Assembly: GCA_045565285.1 (NCBI GenBank)
Contig: JBJLFR010000026.1
Coordinates: 14,030 to 78,029 of the forward strand
DNA from: CACIIZ01 sp045565285
GTDB lineage: Bacteria; Pseudomonadota; Alphaproteobacteria; Rhodobacterales; Rhodobacteraceae
DNA: 64,000 nucleotides
Direction: 5' to 3'
Under the pieces are notes generated by a model, which worked only from the letters and a program-made list of their open reading frames with translations, had not been told where the DNA came from and did no database searches. The position numbers and the translations under genes are program-made. Below are positions 36,858-45,483 of the stretch, in pieces (position 1 is the stretch's first letter; each line of letters begins with the position of its first letter).

Positions 36858-36932
36858 TGGCTCCGGCGGTTGGGATCGAACCAACGACCAATTGATTAAC
36901 AGTCAACTGCTCTACCGCTGAGCTACACCGGA
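36858..36932 (-). tRNA. tRNA-Asn (anticodon GTT)
   Basis: 75 bases including an encoded CCA. The acceptor stem pairs TCCGGTG with CGCCGGA, the D-arm is GCTCAGCGGTAGAGC, the anticodon loop CTGTTAA reads GTT, and the T-arm has GGTTCGATCCC. Seven base pairs, one of them G-T, close the acceptor. It lies between orphan secreted-protein genes and the MBL hydrolase gene. Confidence 0.97.
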
Positions 36933-36982
36933 ACAATAATTTATTCTATATCAATGCTTTTATAATCCATCAAGATCAATTT

Positions 36983-37870
36983 TTAATTATTTAACAATTT
37001 AAAATAATTATCTGAAGAAATTGGTTCTTTACAACTAACCAAATTTCTTTCAAGTAAATTCAATAAATGAGCTAAAACATTCCTACTTCCAGCACTAATT
37101 ATGAATGAAGGTTGATTTTCATAAATTTTTTCAGCGATTTGATTACAATTTGAGGGTTGTTTTTTCAAAATTTTCAAAATTTGAGTTTCCCTATCAATTC
37201 TGTGATCTTTTAATTTAGCAACATACTCTTTGGCATTTTCTACATATAAACCATGCCCAGGCAAATATAAATTTTCACTTCTGTTTAATAATTTATCTAA
37301 AGAATAAAAATATTGTCCTATATCTCCATCAGGAGGGGAAATAAGTGTTGATGTCCAACCCATAACAACATCTCCTGAAAAAAGGATTTTATTTCCTCCC
37401 ATTGCAAAACATAAATGGTCAGCTAAATGGCCTGGAGTGAAAACAACTTCTAGTGACCAATTATAACCTCTTAATATTTGATTATCCTCTAAATAAAAAT
37501 CAGGCTGGAAATTAGTATCTAGCCCTTCAAACCCACCAATATCAAAAGAAGATTCTAAGAGTTTTTTCATAAATTTCGATCTTGCGTTTTCAATTTTACC
37601 ATGAGCATAGATAGGTATAGAGAAATCTTGAGATAATCTTTTAGCTAAAGGTGAATGATCTAGGTGTGAGTGAGTAACTAAAATATGACTGGCATTCTCT
37701 TTGTTTAGTATATTTTTTATTTCAGAATAATGTAATTCATTGTCAGGACCTGGATCAATAATACATATATCCTTTGAATTCCCAACAATATAAGTATTTG
37801 TTCCCTTAAATGTCATAGGGCTAGGATTAGGGGCAGTAATTAACCTTATATTTTCAGAAATCTTTTCCAA
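36983..37870 (-). CDS. metallo-beta-lactamase-fold hydrolase (LACTB2/GloB-like)
   Basis: 295 residues. The metal motif is THSHLDHSPLA, with a further ligand His in TPGHLADHLCF, Asp in FSGDVVMG and His in LYLPGHGLYV. The N-terminal NPSPMTFKGTNTYIVG and a C-terminal helical winged-helix-like extension match the LACTB2-like group, whose members act on thioesters or RNA. The exact substrate is unknown. It is divergent from the histidine kinase gene. Confidence 0.85.
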   Translation of the reverse strand: MEKISENIRLITAPNPSPMTFKGTNTYIVGNSKDICIIDPGPDNELHYSEIKNILNKENASHILVTHSHLDHSPLAKRLSQDFSIPIYAHGKIENARSKFMKKLLESSFDIGGFEGLDTNFQPDFYLEDNQILRGYNWSLEVVFTPGHLADHLCFAMGGNKILFSGDVVMGWTSTLISPPDGDIGQYFYSLDKLLNRSENLYLPGHGLYVENAKEYVAKLKDHRIDRETQILKILKKQPSNCNQIAEKIYENQPSFIISAGSRNVLAHLLNLLERNLVSCKEPISSDNYFKLLNN

Positions 37871-37915
37871 TTAAATAACAATTCATTTATTTTAATAATA
37901 GATTATGTATTAATT

Positions 37916-39292
37916 ATGATTAAATTAAAAGAAAGATCATCAAAAAAAATGGCTCAACATCCTATTAAAAGATATTTACCCAAAAGTTTATTAGGTAGAG
38001 CTATTCTTATACTTTTATTTCCTATTATTTTTATAGAAATCGTTGTTGGTATTGCCTTTATTCAAAGACATTTTGAACAAGTAACGAACCAAATGTCTGA
38101 GGGTATTGCATTTGAAATTATATACATCCAAAATCAAGCAAAAAAAGGAATAGAAGATAAAATACCAGAAAACGAATTACAAAAAAATATTTCAGATCTA
38201 GGGGAAAAATTTGGTTTCAAAGTCATTTTTAATAAAAAAAATAAACTTACAAGATCTACGCAAATTGATTTTATAGATCTATCAGGAAAAACATTTGTAA
38301 AAAATATAAAAAAAAAACTTGTGGAAAAATCATCTTTTGATTTATCGAACCCACGTAATGTTTATGTTCAAGTATTACTAAATAAAGGCTTTTTAGAATT
38401 TCAAATAAGTAGGAAAAGAATTAGTGCTTCTAATCCACATCAACTTTTAGTGCTTATGTTATTTGTTACAATCTTACTAGTTTTACTTTCTTTAATTATT
38501 CTTAAAAATCAACTACGTCCAATAGGTAAACTTGCTAAAGCAGCCGAAGCATTTGGAAAGGGTCAGTTTATAGAATTTAGACCAGGAGGATCTGACGAAG
38601 TTCGTAGAGCAGGTATTGCATTTCTAGCCATGCGAGCAAGAATAGAAAGACAAATAAAGCAAAGGACCCAAATGCTATCAGGTGTGAGCCATGATCTAAG
38701 AACACCTTTAACAAGATTAAAACTGTCTCTTGCATTAGAAAAGAAAAGTGCTGAAGTAAAAGAGATGCTAGAAGATGTTAATTCTATGGAATCTATGCTA
38801 GATGAATTCTTGGAATTTTCCAAATCGAATATAAACGAAAAAACACAAGAAATTATTATTCATGATTTTATAAAATCAATTGTAAATAAAAACAAAAAAT
38901 ATTTCAAAAATCTAGATTTGGAGATTTCAAAATCATTAAAAAAAAGTTTCTCAATGAACATAAGAATAAATGGCTTAAAAAGAGCAATCCAAAATATAAT
39001 TGACAACTCAATTACTTATGGAAATAAAATAAAGATTAAAATAGTTAAGGATAAAAATAATTTGGTTTTTGAATTTGAAGATGATGGTATTGGAATTGAT
39101 AAAAAAAATTATGAAATAGCGTTTCGTCCTTTTTCAAGATTAGATGAATCTAGAAATCAAAATAGTCATTCTGGTGTTGGTCTTGGATTAAGTATTACAA
39201 ATGATGTTATAAGAACGCATGGGGGACAAGTTTCTTTATATAAATCTCCAAATTTAGGGGGATTAGGAGTGAGAATAAGAATTCCTATTTAA
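37916..39292 (+). CDS. EnvZ-like sensor histidine kinase
   Basis: 458 residues. TM1 lies at about 26-46 and TM2 at about 178-196, with a periplasmic sensor between them, then a HAMP domain. The dimerisation box is GVSHDLRTPLTRLK (phospho-acceptor His), the N-box NIIDNSITYG, G1 EDDGIGID and G2 GVGLGLSIT. It should phosphorylate an OmpR-type regulator in response to envelope or osmotic cues. No response regulator gene is next to it, so it is an orphan here. Confidence 0.9.
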   Translation: MIKLKERSSKKMAQHPIKRYLPKSLLGRAILILLFPIIFIEIVVGIAFIQRHFEQVTNQMSEGIAFEIIYIQNQAKKGIEDKIPENELQKNISDLGEKFGFKVIFNKKNKLTRSTQIDFIDLSGKTFVKNIKKKLVEKSSFDLSNPRNVYVQVLLNKGFLEFQISRKRISASNPHQLLVLMLFVTILLVLLSLIILKNQLRPIGKLAKAAEAFGKGQFIEFRPGGSDEVRRAGIAFLAMRARIERQIKQRTQMLSGVSHDLRTPLTRLKLSLALEKKSAEVKEMLEDVNSMESMLDEFLEFSKSNINEKTQEIIIHDFIKSIVNKNKKYFKNLDLEISKSLKKSFSMNIRINGLKRAIQNIIDNSITYGNKIKIKIVKDKNNLVFEFEDDGIGIDKKNYEIAFRPFSRLDESRNQNSHSGVGLGLSITNDVIRTHGGQVSLYKSPNLGGLGVRIRIPI

Positions 39293-40328
39293 AATTTTGG
39301 TTAATACTCTCAAGTCCCTTAATAGCATATTTTTTTATATACTCACCCATTTTTAATGCTTTTGAAGGACTAGATGCATTACCATCTAAAGATCTTTTTT
39401 TAACTCCTTGTAGGATGGCAGCCATTCGAAAATAACAAAATGGAATTGCAAAATCTAAGTTTGGCACTTTATCAAGATTTAAATAATCACTATATTTTTC
39501 TAAAAATTCTATATCATCTGGTATACCCATTTCTTTCCTATCAACTCCATTTAACCCTCTTCCCTCTTCTCCTACATCCATTGACCATTGCATGATTTGT
39601 GTAGCCACGTCTGCTCTAGGATCTCCCAATGTAGAGAGCTCCCAATCAAATACTCCTACTAAATTATCATTTTTTTTATCAAACATAAGGTTGTCAATTC
39701 TCCAATCACCATGAACTAACCTAGGAGAAACTTCTTTAACTGTAGGAAGATTTTGTCCTAACCATCTAATAAGGTTTTCTAAAGGTTCTATTAACTCTGT
39801 TTTACTTTTTTCATACTGAACTGACCAACGTGAAAATTGCCTCAAGAAATAATTACCAGATTTCCCAAAATCAGAAAGTCCAACTTTATTTGGGCAGATC
39901 TTATGCAAATTTGCTAAACCTTTTATATTTTCTAGATAAACTTTTTTTCTACTCTCAATATTTAACCCAAAAGTTCTTGGGTCCAAAAAAGAATTTCCGT
40001 CTAAATATTCCATAACGAAATACGGAGTTCCTATTTCACTTTCATCTTCACACAAAAAATACATCTTAGGAACGGGTACGTCAGTAAATTTTAAAGCAGA
40101 CATCACTCTAAATTCTCTTTCAATCATGTGAGCTGAATTTAATAAATTACCAAAAGGTTTTTTTCTTAATACAAGTTTGTTATTTTTACCTGTTAAAATA
40201 AAAGTTGGATTAGATTGACCAATTGATGTTTTTGTATACTTCCAAGGTCCTTCCATATAGGGTAATCTTAAGGCTAATGCATTAGTGACTTTATCTATAT
40301 CTAAAATATTAGAAATATTTTTTGTCAT
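39285..40328 (-). CDS. aminoglycoside-phosphotransferase-fold kinase (ACAD10/11 kinase-domain-like)
   Basis: 347 residues. Kinase landmarks are SIGQSNPTFIL, LRKKPFG, FVMEYLDG, catalytic RLVHGDWRIDNLMFD and metal Asp in VFDWELSTLGDP. In animals this domain is fused to an acyl-CoA dehydrogenase (ACAD10/11) and phosphorylates 4-hydroxyacyl-CoAs before elimination. The acyl-CoA dehydrogenase gene lies directly upstream, sharing one base with this start, so the pair probably forms the split bacterial equivalent. Its end overlaps the convergent kinase gene by 8 bases. Confidence 0.85.
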   Translation of the reverse strand: MTKNISNILDIDKVTNALALRLPYMEGPWKYTKTSIGQSNPTFILTGKNNKLVLRKKPFGNLLNSAHMIEREFRVMSALKFTDVPVPKMYFLCEDESEIGTPYFVMEYLDGNSFLDPRTFGLNIESRKKVYLENIKGLANLHKICPNKVGLSDFGKSGNYFLRQFSRWSVQYEKSKTELIEPLENLIRWLGQNLPTVKEVSPRLVHGDWRIDNLMFDKKNDNLVGVFDWELSTLGDPRADVATQIMQWSMDVGEEGRGLNGVDRKEMGIPDDIEFLEKYSDYLNLDKVPNLDFAIPFCYFRMAAILQGVKKRSLDGNASSPSKALKMGEYIKKYAIKGLESINQNFK

Positions 40329-41563
40329 TAAAAATCATTTTTCTTGTTTTTTTTTAGTTCTGCTCTTGCAACTTGCCTTCTATGAACAGCATCTGGTCCA
40401 TCAGCTAATCTCAAAGTCCTCAAATGTGTCCAAGAAGCTGCAAGTGGAGTATCTTGACTAACTCCCATGCCACCATAAAGTTGAACTGCTTCATCTACCA
40501 CCTTTAAAGCTACTTGTGGAGCAATAACTTTAATTTTACTTATCCAAGGTGCGGCAGTTTTTGGATCATAATTATCCATCATCCAAGCAGCTTTAAGACA
40601 GAGAAGTCTAGCCATCTCAATTTCAATTCTACAATTAGCAATTATGTCATAATTTGAACCTAATTCAGATATCTTTTTACCAAAAGCAGTTCTTGTTAAT
40701 GCTCTTTCACACATTAATTCAATAGCAAATTCAGCTTGACCTATAGCTCTCATACAATGATGAATTCTGCCAGGGCCTAACCTACCTTGTGCAATTTCAA
40801 ATCCTTTACCTTCTTTATTAAGTAAAAGATCTTCTTTACTTACCTTTACATCTCTAAAGCTTATATGCATATGCCCATGTGGTGCATCATCATGACCGTA
40901 TACTTGCATGGGTCTCAATATTTTTATGCCATTAGTATCAGCAGGAACAACAAACATTGAATGGTTATTATGTTTGTGTTCAATAGAATTATTAGTTTTA
41001 GCTAAAACAATATAAACTTTGCACCTTGGATCTCCTGCACCTGATATCCACCACTTTTCGCCATTCAAAAGATAGTGATCATTAAAACTTTCTGCTTTTA
41101 AAGAGATGTTTGTTGCATCTGAAGAGGCTACATCAGGTTCAGTCATACAATAAGCAGATCTTATTTCACCATTGAGTAAAGGCCTCAACCATATCTCTTT
41201 ATGTTTTTGAGATCCATACCTTTTAAATACTTCCATATTTCCTGTATCAGGTGCTGAACAATTAAATATTTCAGCTCCAAGCCTACATTTTCCCATTTCT
41301 TCAGCTAAATAAGCATATTCTACTGTTGTTAAACCATGCCCTTTCTCAGAATCTGTTAACCAAAAATTCCAAAGATTTCTACTTCTAGCTTTTTTCTTTA
41401 GTTCATTGAGTATATCTAACATTTTATTAGTAAATTTAAATCTAGACCCAGCAATACCTAAATCGAGGAAATACTCATCTTCTTTCGGCCTTATTTCATT
41501 ATCAATGAAATCTCGAACCTCATTTCTTAATTTTTGTACTTTTTTTGAAAGGCCTAATTGCAT
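40328..41563 (-). CDS. acyl-CoA dehydrogenase (ACAD10/11 type)
   Basis: 411 residues. Family landmarks are AYCMTEPDVASSDATNI, WWISGAGDPRCK, GRIHHCMRAIGQAEFA, RTAFGKKISE, and AVQLYGGMGVSQDTPLA with the C-terminal LRLADGPDAVHRRQVAR. The catalytic base should lie in the loop around DGPDAVH, as in this subgroup. Paired with the downstream kinase it may degrade 4-hydroxy fatty acids. It shares the TAATG junction with the kinase gene. Confidence 0.9.
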   Translation of the reverse strand: MQLGLSKKVQKLRNEVRDFIDNEIRPKEDEYFLDLGIAGSRFKFTNKMLDILNELKKKARSRNLWNFWLTDSEKGHGLTTVEYAYLAEEMGKCRLGAEIFNCSAPDTGNMEVFKRYGSQKHKEIWLRPLLNGEIRSAYCMTEPDVASSDATNISLKAESFNDHYLLNGEKWWISGAGDPRCKVYIVLAKTNNSIEHKHNNHSMFVVPADTNGIKILRPMQVYGHDDAPHGHMHISFRDVKVSKEDLLLNKEGKGFEIAQGRLGPGRIHHCMRAIGQAEFAIELMCERALTRTAFGKKISELGSNYDIIANCRIEIEMARLLCLKAAWMMDNYDPKTAAPWISKIKVIAPQVALKVVDEAVQLYGGMGVSQDTPLAASWTHLRTLRLADGPDAVHRRQVARAELKKNKKNDF

Positions 41564-41707
41564 TATTATTCCTACTATAAATAAGCTTATATACTAAATG
41601 ACTTAATGATCTATATTATTCATAAAATTAATACGGTTGTAAATTAGGAGCAACAGATTATTTAATAAACATCAAATTTTAACCTAGTAAATAAAAATAT
41701 CTGAATA

Positions 41708-43132
41708 ATGAAAAAAAGAGTGAATGTACATTGGTTTAGATCAGATTTAAGATTACAAGATAATCCAGCTCTTCTAAAATCTACAGAGAATGCTGAATTA
41801 ATACCAGTCTACATATTTAATGAAAATATAATTGATAAATTTAAACAAGGTGAAGCAAGTTTAACTTGGCTATATGAGTCTTTAAAATTATTAAATAAAT
41901 CTTTGGATAATAATTTACTTATTTTAAAAGGTGACCCTCTTCAAATTTTAAAAGAATTAAAAATCAATAATGAGATTTCAGGTATTTACTGGAATAGAAA
42001 TTATGCTCCCTGGGAAATAGAAAGAGATAGTAAAATAAAAAATGAATTAAAAAAATTAGGTGTTAATTGTGTGACATTTAATGGATCTTTGCTTTGGGAA
42101 CCGTGGGAAATTTTAAAAAATGACGGCACACCTTATAAAGTATTTACACCTTTTTATAAAAATGGCTGCCTTGGAAAAACCCCTCCAAGAATTCCATTAC
42201 CTAAACCAAATAAAATAAAATATGCAGTGAATGTAATTAATAATAAAGAATTTAATATTGTAAAAAGAAATAAAAATAATTGGCAGAAAAAGATTTTAAG
42301 TAATGCATTAGTTGGTGAAAAGAGAGCCTCAGAACGGTTGGAGTTTTTTATTCAAAATGGTCTTAAAGATTATAAAGAGGGTAGAAATTTTCCATCTCAG
42401 GATAATGTTTCAAGATTAGCCCCTAATTTACACTTTGGTGAAATATCACCTAATCAAATTTGGCATAAAATTCTTAAACTTCAAAATGATGAAAATATTA
42501 CCCACTTCCTAAGTGAGTTAGGGTGGAGAGAATTTTCAAACCATCTTCTTTATCATTTTCCTCATTTTGTTTCTGAAAATTTACAAAGTAAATTTAACGA
42601 TTTTCCTTGGGTAAATGACGAAAATGCATTAGAAAAATGGCGCAGAGGAATGACTGGTATTCCACTTGTAGATGCTGGAATGCGTGAACTTTGGCAAACT
42701 GGATCAATGCATAATCGATTGAGAATGGTAGTAGGTTCTTTTTTGGTAAAAAATCTTCTAATTGATTGGAAATATGGCGCTAAATGGTTTTGGAATTGTT
42801 TGTTTGATGCAGATATTGCTAACAATACTGCGGGTTGGCAATGGATTGCTGGCTGTGGTGCTGACGCAGTCCCCTACTTTAGAGTATTTAATCCAGTTAC
42901 TCAAAGTGAAAAGTTTGATAAAATAGGTAAATATATAAAAAAATTTGTTCCTGAATTAAATAATTTAGATCAAAAATTTTTACATTGTCCATGGGAAGCG
43001 CCTAAATCAGTTTTATTAACTGCTGGAGTAAAATTAGGAGAAACATATCCCTTACCAATTGTGGATTTAAAAATGTCTAGATTGAAAGCATTAGAAGCTT
43101 TTAATACCCTAAAATCTAATAAAAAAAATTAA
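41708..43132 (+). CDS. phrB: deoxyribodipyrimidine photolyase (FAD-dependent DNA repair)
   Basis: 474 residues, class I CPD photolyase size. The N-terminal antenna domain opens VHWFRSDLRLQDNPAL. FAD and DNA contacts are LGWREFSNHLLYHFP, WRRGMTGIPLVDAGMRELW, SMHNRLRMVVGSFL, and DADIANNTAGWQWIAGCGAD. It repairs UV cyclobutane dimers with blue light, matching a sunlit surface-water habitat. The antenna could bind folate or deazaflavin. It is followed 34 bases later by the DUF350 gene. Confidence 0.95.
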   Translation: MKKRVNVHWFRSDLRLQDNPALLKSTENAELIPVYIFNENIIDKFKQGEASLTWLYESLKLLNKSLDNNLLILKGDPLQILKELKINNEISGIYWNRNYAPWEIERDSKIKNELKKLGVNCVTFNGSLLWEPWEILKNDGTPYKVFTPFYKNGCLGKTPPRIPLPKPNKIKYAVNVINNKEFNIVKRNKNNWQKKILSNALVGEKRASERLEFFIQNGLKDYKEGRNFPSQDNVSRLAPNLHFGEISPNQIWHKILKLQNDENITHFLSELGWREFSNHLLYHFPHFVSENLQSKFNDFPWVNDENALEKWRRGMTGIPLVDAGMRELWQTGSMHNRLRMVVGSFLVKNLLIDWKYGAKWFWNCLFDADIANNTAGWQWIAGCGADAVPYFRVFNPVTQSEKFDKIGKYIKKFVPELNNLDQKFLHCPWEAPKSVLLTAGVKLGETYPLPIVDLKMSRLKALEAFNTLKSNKKN

Positions 43133-43166
43133 AATCATTATCTTAGATATCAAGGAGGTAATTTTT

Positions 43167-43577
43167 ATGGAATATTTAAATGCACTAGTTTCAGGTTTAC
43201 CCTTTTTAATTTCACATCTCTTTATAACTCTTTGTTTATTATTTTTTGGAATAACAAGCTATATTTTTTTAACTCCAATCAAAGAATTAAAACTAATCAA
43301 AGACGGGAATCTGTCTGCTTCAATTTCTTTTTCTGGAGCATTATTAGGTATTGGAATACCACTTGCTAGTTCTCTTTCTGTCAGTAATTCCATCTCAGAA
43401 ATAATTATTTGGGGCTTAACAGCTATAGTTCTTCAATTACTTTGCTTCAAGGTAACAGATACTTTCCTAAAAGATTTGAGCAAGAGAATTGAAGATGATC
43501 AATTAGCACCATCGATTTTATTATTCTCAATAAAAATTTCTGTTTCACTTATAAACTCGGCAGCTATTATTGGATAA
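43167..43577 (+). CDS. DUF350 family membrane protein
   Basis: 136 residues with four hydrophobic segments and a strong ribosome site (AAGGAGG at 43152-43158). The pattern of helices with SASISFSGALLGIGIPLA matches DUF350. The function of the family is not established. The anchored serine protease gene starts on the next base after its stop, so the two are cotranscribed and probably work together in the membrane or periplasm. Confidence 0.82.
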   Translation: MEYLNALVSGLPFLISHLFITLCLLFFGITSYIFLTPIKELKLIKDGNLSASISFSGALLGIGIPLASSLSVSNSISEIIIWGLTAIVLQLLCFKVTDTFLKDLSKRIEDDQLAPSILLFSIKISVSLINSAAIIG

Positions 43578-44432
43578 ATGTATTCTTTTATTAAAAATAA
43601 TATTTATTTGATTATTGCATTTATCACAATTACTTGGTCTATTATAAATAATGTTCCCTCTGATCAAAAAACAAATACTACATATATTTTTGCGAAAAAA
43701 GATGAAAACTTCATTACAAATCAAAAAAATGAATTAAACCTAAGAAAGCTAAATAGATATCGTCTAAATACAAAATCAAACAGAAATCAATCAGGTTCTG
43801 GAACCGCGTTTTATGTTGGTGAAAATATTTGGATTACTGCCAGACATGTTATTAATGATTGTAATGAAGTTTATTTAAAAACTGGTTCAAATAATCAATT
43901 TATCGAAAAAATACTTATACATCCCAATTCAGACCTTGCTCTCTTTAAATATAAATCTTTTGATATAAAAAGTTTTGGTATTTCTCAAAAAATTTCAGAA
44001 ACAGCCTTTTCATCAGGTTATCCTGCAGGTAAACCAGGAGATGCAGTACTTCAATTAGCAGGTTTTATGGCTATGGAAGCAAGATCTTATAATATATTAG
44101 AAAAACATTCCATCTATGCAGTTTTAGAAAAAAACCCAAAAAGTTTATTATCATTTGGAGGTATCAGTGGTGGACCAGCATTTGATGAATATGGATTAAT
44201 AAATGGTGTTGTTGTGGCTGAATTTAAAAGAAGAGGTCTTTTAGGAGCTGTAGGTTTAAATCAAATTAATTGGCTAATTTCTGCTTCAAAAAAAGAAATT
44301 GAATTTTTAAATAATATTTCAAAAGAAAAAAATAATAATATTAAATTAGATAATATATATAAAAACTATATTAAAATAGGCCACGAGTTAAGAGGAAATA
44401 AAAGTATAAGTAAAGTTATATGCATAGCTTAA
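43578..44432 (+). CDS. membrane-anchored trypsin-like serine protease
   Basis: 284 residues. An N-terminal hydrophobic helix (about 8-22) anchors it, with the catalytic domain outside. The triad reads His in WITARHVIND, Asp in HPNSDLALFK and Ser in SFGGISGGPAFDE; SGSGTAFYVGENIWIT opens the domain. There is no PDZ domain, unlike DegP/HtrA. It may cleave an envelope protein or peptide. It starts directly after the DUF350 stop codon. Confidence 0.85.
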   Translation: MYSFIKNNIYLIIAFITITWSIINNVPSDQKTNTTYIFAKKDENFITNQKNELNLRKLNRYRLNTKSNRNQSGSGTAFYVGENIWITARHVINDCNEVYLKTGSNNQFIEKILIHPNSDLALFKYKSFDIKSFGISQKISETAFSSGYPAGKPGDAVLQLAGFMAMEARSYNILEKHSIYAVLEKNPKSLLSFGGISGGPAFDEYGLINGVVVAEFKRRGLLGAVGLNQINWLISASKKEIEFLNNISKEKNNNIKLDNIYKNYIKIGHELRGNKSISKVICIA

Positions 44433-44435
44433 TTA

Positions 44436-45326
44436 TTATGATTTTCGATTAATTTTCAGTTTTGCTTCCCTATATAGTACAAAAAGACCCGATAAAAATA
44501 TTAATAAAATACCTATTAAACTTAGAAGGTCTATTTTTTCTTTGAAAAAGAAATAACTAATTAATATAGCCCAGATTATTAATGTATACCTAAAAGGACT
44601 TACAAAAGATACATCCCCAAAACGCATTGCTTCAACACTAAAAAAATATCCTATCGTCAAAAAAAAAGCAGCTAATCCAAGGATTAAAAGTATATAATAG
44701 TCAATTGGCACCCATATTTTAAAAAAAATTAAATAAATCCCAGTAGTAAAGGTTACCATAATTGATGTAACTAAAGAGAGAAATAAAGCAGGAATATGTT
44801 TTGGCATTTTTCTAGTTATTATATCCCGAAAAGTTACTGATAAAACAGCGAAAATTGCCAATATTGAGTAATTATTAAAATCATTTGTTCCAGGTTTAAC
44901 AATAAATAAAACACCTAAAAATCCTAAAACAATAGCGATTGCTCTTTTAAATCCTATATACTCATTTAGTAAAATACTTGCAGCTATAGTTATAACCAGT
45001 GGCAAAGTTTGCAAAATAGCATTTACATTTGCAAACGACATATTCATTAATGCTATAAGAAAAAAAAGGGTTGCGAATAATTCTAATGATGATCTAACAG
45101 TAATAATTGAAAAGTTATTAAAACATTCTTTGATGTTTTTTTCATTTTTAAAAATGAAAAATATAAAAATAAATATGGAACAATATACCCCCCTTATAAA
45201 TATAGTTTGTGCTAAACCTAATTCTGAACCAATTATTTTCACAAAAGTATCATTAGTAACATAACCAGCCATTGAAATACTCATAAATAAAGCACCAGTT
45301 AGATTTTGGGATTTTTTAGCTCGCAT
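44436..45326 (-). CDS. DMT-superfamily (EamA) metabolite exporter
   Basis: 296 residues, about ten membrane helices in two EamA repeats: the first ends near GFLGVLFIVKPGTN, and the second near IDLLSLIGILLIFLSGLFVLY. The family exports amino acids or other metabolites. The substrate is unknown. It is divergent from purF and ends 3 bases after the protease gene stop on the opposite strand. Confidence 0.85.
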   Translation of the reverse strand: MRAKKSQNLTGALFMSISMAGYVTNDTFVKIIGSELGLAQTIFIRGVYCSIFIFIFFIFKNEKNIKECFNNFSIITVRSSLELFATLFFLIALMNMSFANVNAILQTLPLVITIAASILLNEYIGFKRAIAIVLGFLGVLFIVKPGTNDFNNYSILAIFAVLSVTFRDIITRKMPKHIPALFLSLVTSIMVTFTTGIYLIFFKIWVPIDYYILLILGLAAFFLTIGYFFSVEAMRFGDVSFVSPFRYTLIIWAILISYFFFKEKIDLLSLIGILLIFLSGLFVLYREAKLKINRKS

Positions 45327-45472
45327 CTATAAAGCATCTTTTTTTGGATAAAAATTTCTATTTAACACTATTCGGTATTGAGTTAATTAATATATAATTA
45401 AATTATTTTTAATAATATTAAATATACGTTTACAAAACAATTAATAGAATATTACCTGTAACAAAAAAAAAT

Positions 45473-45476
45473 GGAG
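45473..45476 (+). promoter_or_regulatory. Shine-Dalgarno that points to an ATT start for purF
   Basis: GGAG at 45473-45476 lies 7 bases before an in-frame ATT at 45484. No ATG, GTG or TTG occurs in frame between the upstream stop at 45445 and the conserved start of PurF, so this site is the best support for the non-standard start. Confidence 0.55.
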
Positions 45477-45483
45477 TTTTGCA

